Shown: piece by piece, positions 62,127 through 64,000 of the stretch
How positions within the stretch are numbered: position 1 is the first letter of the stretch
How the letters are laid out: each line of letters starts with the position of its first letter
Assembly: GCF_900101495.1 (NCBI RefSeq)
Contig: NZ_FMUS01000001.1
Location: 62,001 to 126,000, forward strand
Direction: 5' to 3'
Length of the DNA: 64,000 bases
Source of the DNA: Alkaliphilus peptidifermentans DSM 18978
GTDB lineage: Bacteria; Bacillota; Clostridia; Peptostreptococcales; Natronincolaceae
The notes under the pieces: model-generated
Told to the model about the DNA's origin: nothing
Seen by the model: the letters and a program-made list of their open reading frames with translations, nothing else
Database searches by the model: none
Position numbers and translations under genes: made by a program

Positions 62127-63149
62127 TCATTTAGCCTGCTTCTCTACTTTATAATACTCTTCATACCATTCAACGAATTTCCGAAGTCCTTCTTCAATGC
62201 TCGTAGATGGTTTGAAGTTGATATCTCTTTCTAAATCACTCACGTCAGCATAAGTTCTAAGAACATCTCCTGGCTGCATATCCATATATACTTTCTCAGC
62301 TTCTTTTCCAAGAGCTGATTCTAATGCATTAATAAATCTCATAAGTTGTACTGGGTTGTTGTTTCCTATGTTGTATATTTTATAAGGTGCAAAGCTTGTG
62401 CTTAAATCGTCCTTGCTTTCGTCCCACTCTTTATTGGCAATAGGAGCTTTATCAATCAGCTTCACAATACCTTCTACAATGTCATCAATATAAGTGAAGT
62501 CTCTTTCCATCTTTCCGTGGTTAAAGACTTTGATTGGCTTTCCAGCTAAGATGTCTTTAGTAAATGAGAAGTAAGCCATGTCTGGTCTTCCATAGGGTCC
62601 ATAAACTGTGAAGAATCTAAGCCCAGTTGTTGGAACACCATAAAGATGACTATAAGTATGAGCCATCAATTCATTTGACTTCTTGGTAGCAGCATAAAGT
62701 GAAACCGGGTGATCCACATTATGATTTGTAGAGAATGGTGCTACCTTATTGCCACCGTAGACAGAGCTAGAAGATGCATAAAGCAGATGCTCTACCGGGT
62801 AATTTCTACAAGCCTCTAAGATGTTCATAAAACCAGTCAGGTTAGAATCCACATAAGCATAGGGATTCTCAATGGAGTACCGCACTCCTGCTTGAGCCGC
62901 TAGATTTATGACGTGTGTTGGCTGGTGGGTTTCAAAGATATGATCTACTGCAGCCTTATCTTTTAGATCTACTTTATGAAAGTTAAAGTTATTGTATTTG
63001 CCTAGGATCTCAAGCCTTGACTGTTTTAGGCTTGGATCATAATAGTCGTTCAAGTTATCAATTCCAATTATTTGATAGGATTGATCTAGTAATTTTTTTG
63101 AAAGGTGAAAGCCGATAAAACCAGCTGCACCTGTTATTAGTATTTTCAT
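62127..63149 (-). CDS. NAD-dependent epimerase, probably UDP-glucuronate 4-epimerase
   Basis: A 340-residue extended [22 protein letters not shown] is the NAD-binding start; [18 protein letters not shown] is typical of the UDP-glucuronate 4-epimerase group (CapI/LpsL-like); [11 protein letters not shown] holds the catalytic Tyr (about residue 151) and Lys; [16 protein letters not shown] is also characteristic. It would make UDP-galacturonate for an extracellular polysaccharide. Position just upstream of ugd on the same strand supports this. Confidence 0.9.
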   Translation of the reverse strand: MKILITGAAGFIGFHLSKKLLDQSYQIIGIDNLNDYYDPSLKQSRLEILGKYNNFNFHKVDLKDKAAVDHIFETHQPTHVINLAAQAGVRYSIENPYAYVDSNLTGFMNILEACRNYPVEHLLYASSSSVYGGNKVAPFSTNHNVDHPVSLYAATKKSNELMAHTYSHLYGVPTTGLRFFTVYGPYGRPDMAYFSFTKDILAGKPIKVFNHGKMERDFTYIDDIVEGIVKLIDKAPIANKEWDESKDDLSTSFAPYKIYNIGNNNPVQLMRFINALESALGKEAEKVYMDMQPGDVLRTYADVSDLERDINFKPSTSIEEGLRKFVEWYEEYYKVEKQAK

Positions 63150-63224
63150 CTTTTCCCCTTTCTTTTAATTCAATCAACTCTTAATTTTTCTGCAAAACAA
63201 TAATTATTATAAATTTTATTACAA

Positions 63225-63245
63225 AGTGAACAGTGAACAGTTCAA
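63225..63245. repeat. Heptanucleotide repeat between flippase and epimerase genes
   Basis: AGTGAAC, AGTGAAC, AGTTCAA read in line. The period matches the arrays at 2678, 8225 and 22552 but the unit is different. Confidence 0.55.
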
Positions 63246-63302
63246 ACCAACATTATATTAAATCACAAAACTTTGCATTTTAATTGATGTCTATAACTTC
63301 TA

Positions 63303-64000
63303 TCAGTTATATTTTCTTAATTTTTTGCCTAAACTCTTTGTAAGCATTTCAGAAATCTCTTTATTCCCTTTAGCAAAAAACTCCGCAATATTCACATCTA
63401 AATCCTTAAGTACCTCTTTAGGCCATTTCCAGTTGTTATAACTCCCTTGTACTAAACCTTGAGCAATCAATAATCCCCAAAGTCCCAAGTTTAGAAAAAC
63501 AACACTAATCAGAGATAGTCCCAAGATTAGAAAACCTGAAAATATGGCCGGTTTTACAAACGGTACTATATTCTTAGTCGTAATTAGAGTTGCAAAATTA
63601 GTGTGGTTCATTTCTAAGAACAGAATAATAAGTAAAAATGAAGTCTGATTAGTAGGCAATAATAAAATATTGCTGCCCAATATTATTAAGAATCTATTTC
63701 CAAATAAAAGAACCCCTATTGCTCCCGCCAAATAAGTATACGTCATTATTGTTATGCTTTTTGAAAACTGATTAGTTATTTCATTTGAGTTTCCAATCAT
63801 TCGGTTTTGATTGAATAACGGCATATAAGTTCTAAATAGAATACTTGAAAATACTACTAGTAAATTAGCTATCTGCAAAGTTAATCCATAGTTAGCAACA
63901 GTTTCTAACGTTAGATATCTAGCTGCAACCAGAGTATTCCCTTTAGTTATTAAAAAAGAGCCTAAAGAAACTAGTCCGAGCTTATATGCATTTGTCCATA
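63303..64000 (-). CDS. Polysaccharide (Wzx-type) flippase, N-terminus beyond the window
   Basis: The frame is open to the right edge and gives the last 231 or so residues of a polytopic protein. It begins WTNAYKLGLVSLGSFLITKG and contains the SSILFRTYMPLFNQNR pattern seen in O-antigen/teichoic-type flippases, followed by helices and a charged tail ending GKKLRKYN. It should move a lipid-linked oligosaccharide across the membrane. A start inside the window (TTG at 63878) is not credible because strong coding similarity continues upstream. Confidence 0.82.
   Translation of the reverse strand, partial: WTNAYKLGLVSLGSFLITKGNTLVAARYLTLETVANYGLTLQIANLLVVFSSILFRTYMPLFNQNRMIGNSNEITNQFSKSITIMTYTYLAGAIGVLLFGNRFLIILGSNILLLPTNQTSFLLIILFLEMNHTNFATLITTKNIVPFVKPAIFSGFLILGLSLISVVFLNLGLWGLLIAQGLVQGSYNNWKWPKEVLKDLDVNIAEFFAKGNKEISEMLTKSLGKKLRKYN

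Noticed and set aside
1-64000. tRNA and rRNA genes
   Set aside because: I saw no cloverleaf-forming GTTC-type T-loops with matching acceptor stems or rRNA core sequences; none can be supported by eye.

Overview
The window is AT-rich DNA from what looks like an anaerobic, Gram-positive, probably spore-forming member of the Clostridia. The grounds are A/T-rich codon use, SLH-anchored surface proteins, a Spo0E-like phosphatase, a bacteriohemerythrin, strong AGGAGG-type ribosome sites and frequent GTG/TTG starts. A relative of Alkaliphilus or Natronincola is my guess from the style of the intergenic repeats; it is not proven here.

Layout. (1) 1-7.1 kb: a compact histidine operon on the minus strand, hisZ-G-D-C-B-H-A-F, with a clear sigma-A promoter and a 16-bp palindrome in the leader; hisF runs off the left edge. 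(2) 7.2-9.1 kb: two paralogous membrane proteins with a NERD-like domain. (3) 9.1-29 kb: envelope and surface functions: a YibE/F-type membrane protein, a 2215-residue SLH protein with a PHP-type metallohydrolase domain, a second SLH protein, a copper-amine-oxidase-N-like protein, a DUF368 (PopT-type) protein, a YihY/BrkB protein, hemerythrin, a large secreted FG-GAP protein and a diguanylate cyclase. (4) 29-32.4 kb: a CotH / DUF4956 / VTC-domain operon. (5) 32.6-35.9 kb: a SEC-C/TPR protein and a HEPN (HI0074-type) plus MNT nucleotidyltransferase pair. (6) 36-40.3 kb: an ascorbate-family PTS operon with a PRD regulator and a SIS-domain isomerase. (7) 40.5-47.1 kb: a complete TRAP transport and regulatory unit: dctP, dctQ, dctM, a sigma-54 promoter, paired upstream activator sites, an NtrC-type regulator and a histidine kinase with its own solute-binding sensor domain. 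(8) 47.3-50.6 kb: a UDP-sugar 4,6-dehydratase-like protein, VanZ and a second DUF368 protein. (9) 50.6-60.8 kb: a plastic zone with one intact REP-associated tyrosine transposase (RAYT), three decayed copies, REP-like hairpins with covarying stems, a fused MNT-HEPN gene, Spo0E, an XRE regulator, galU, and one IS21-family element inserted inside another. The outer IS21 splits a DUF4301 gene. (10) 60.9-64 kb: UDP-glucose dehydrogenase, a UDP-glucuronate 4-epimerase-like enzyme and a polysaccharide flippase that runs off the right edge.

The glycan genes form a logical chain: galU makes UDP-glucose, Ugd oxidises it to UDP-glucuronate, the epimerase would give UDP-galacturonate, and the flippase would export lipid-linked units. 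The DUF368 proteins may recycle the undecaprenyl-phosphate carrier. The best supported regulatory circuit is the TRAP unit, where sensor, activator, enhancer sites, sigma-54 promoter and transporter sit side by side. The most unusual sequence-level observation is the REP/RAYT family: the loop core GAACCGTCCC is largely kept while the flanking stem changes in a compensatory way, and two copies now provide the 3' end of a reading frame.
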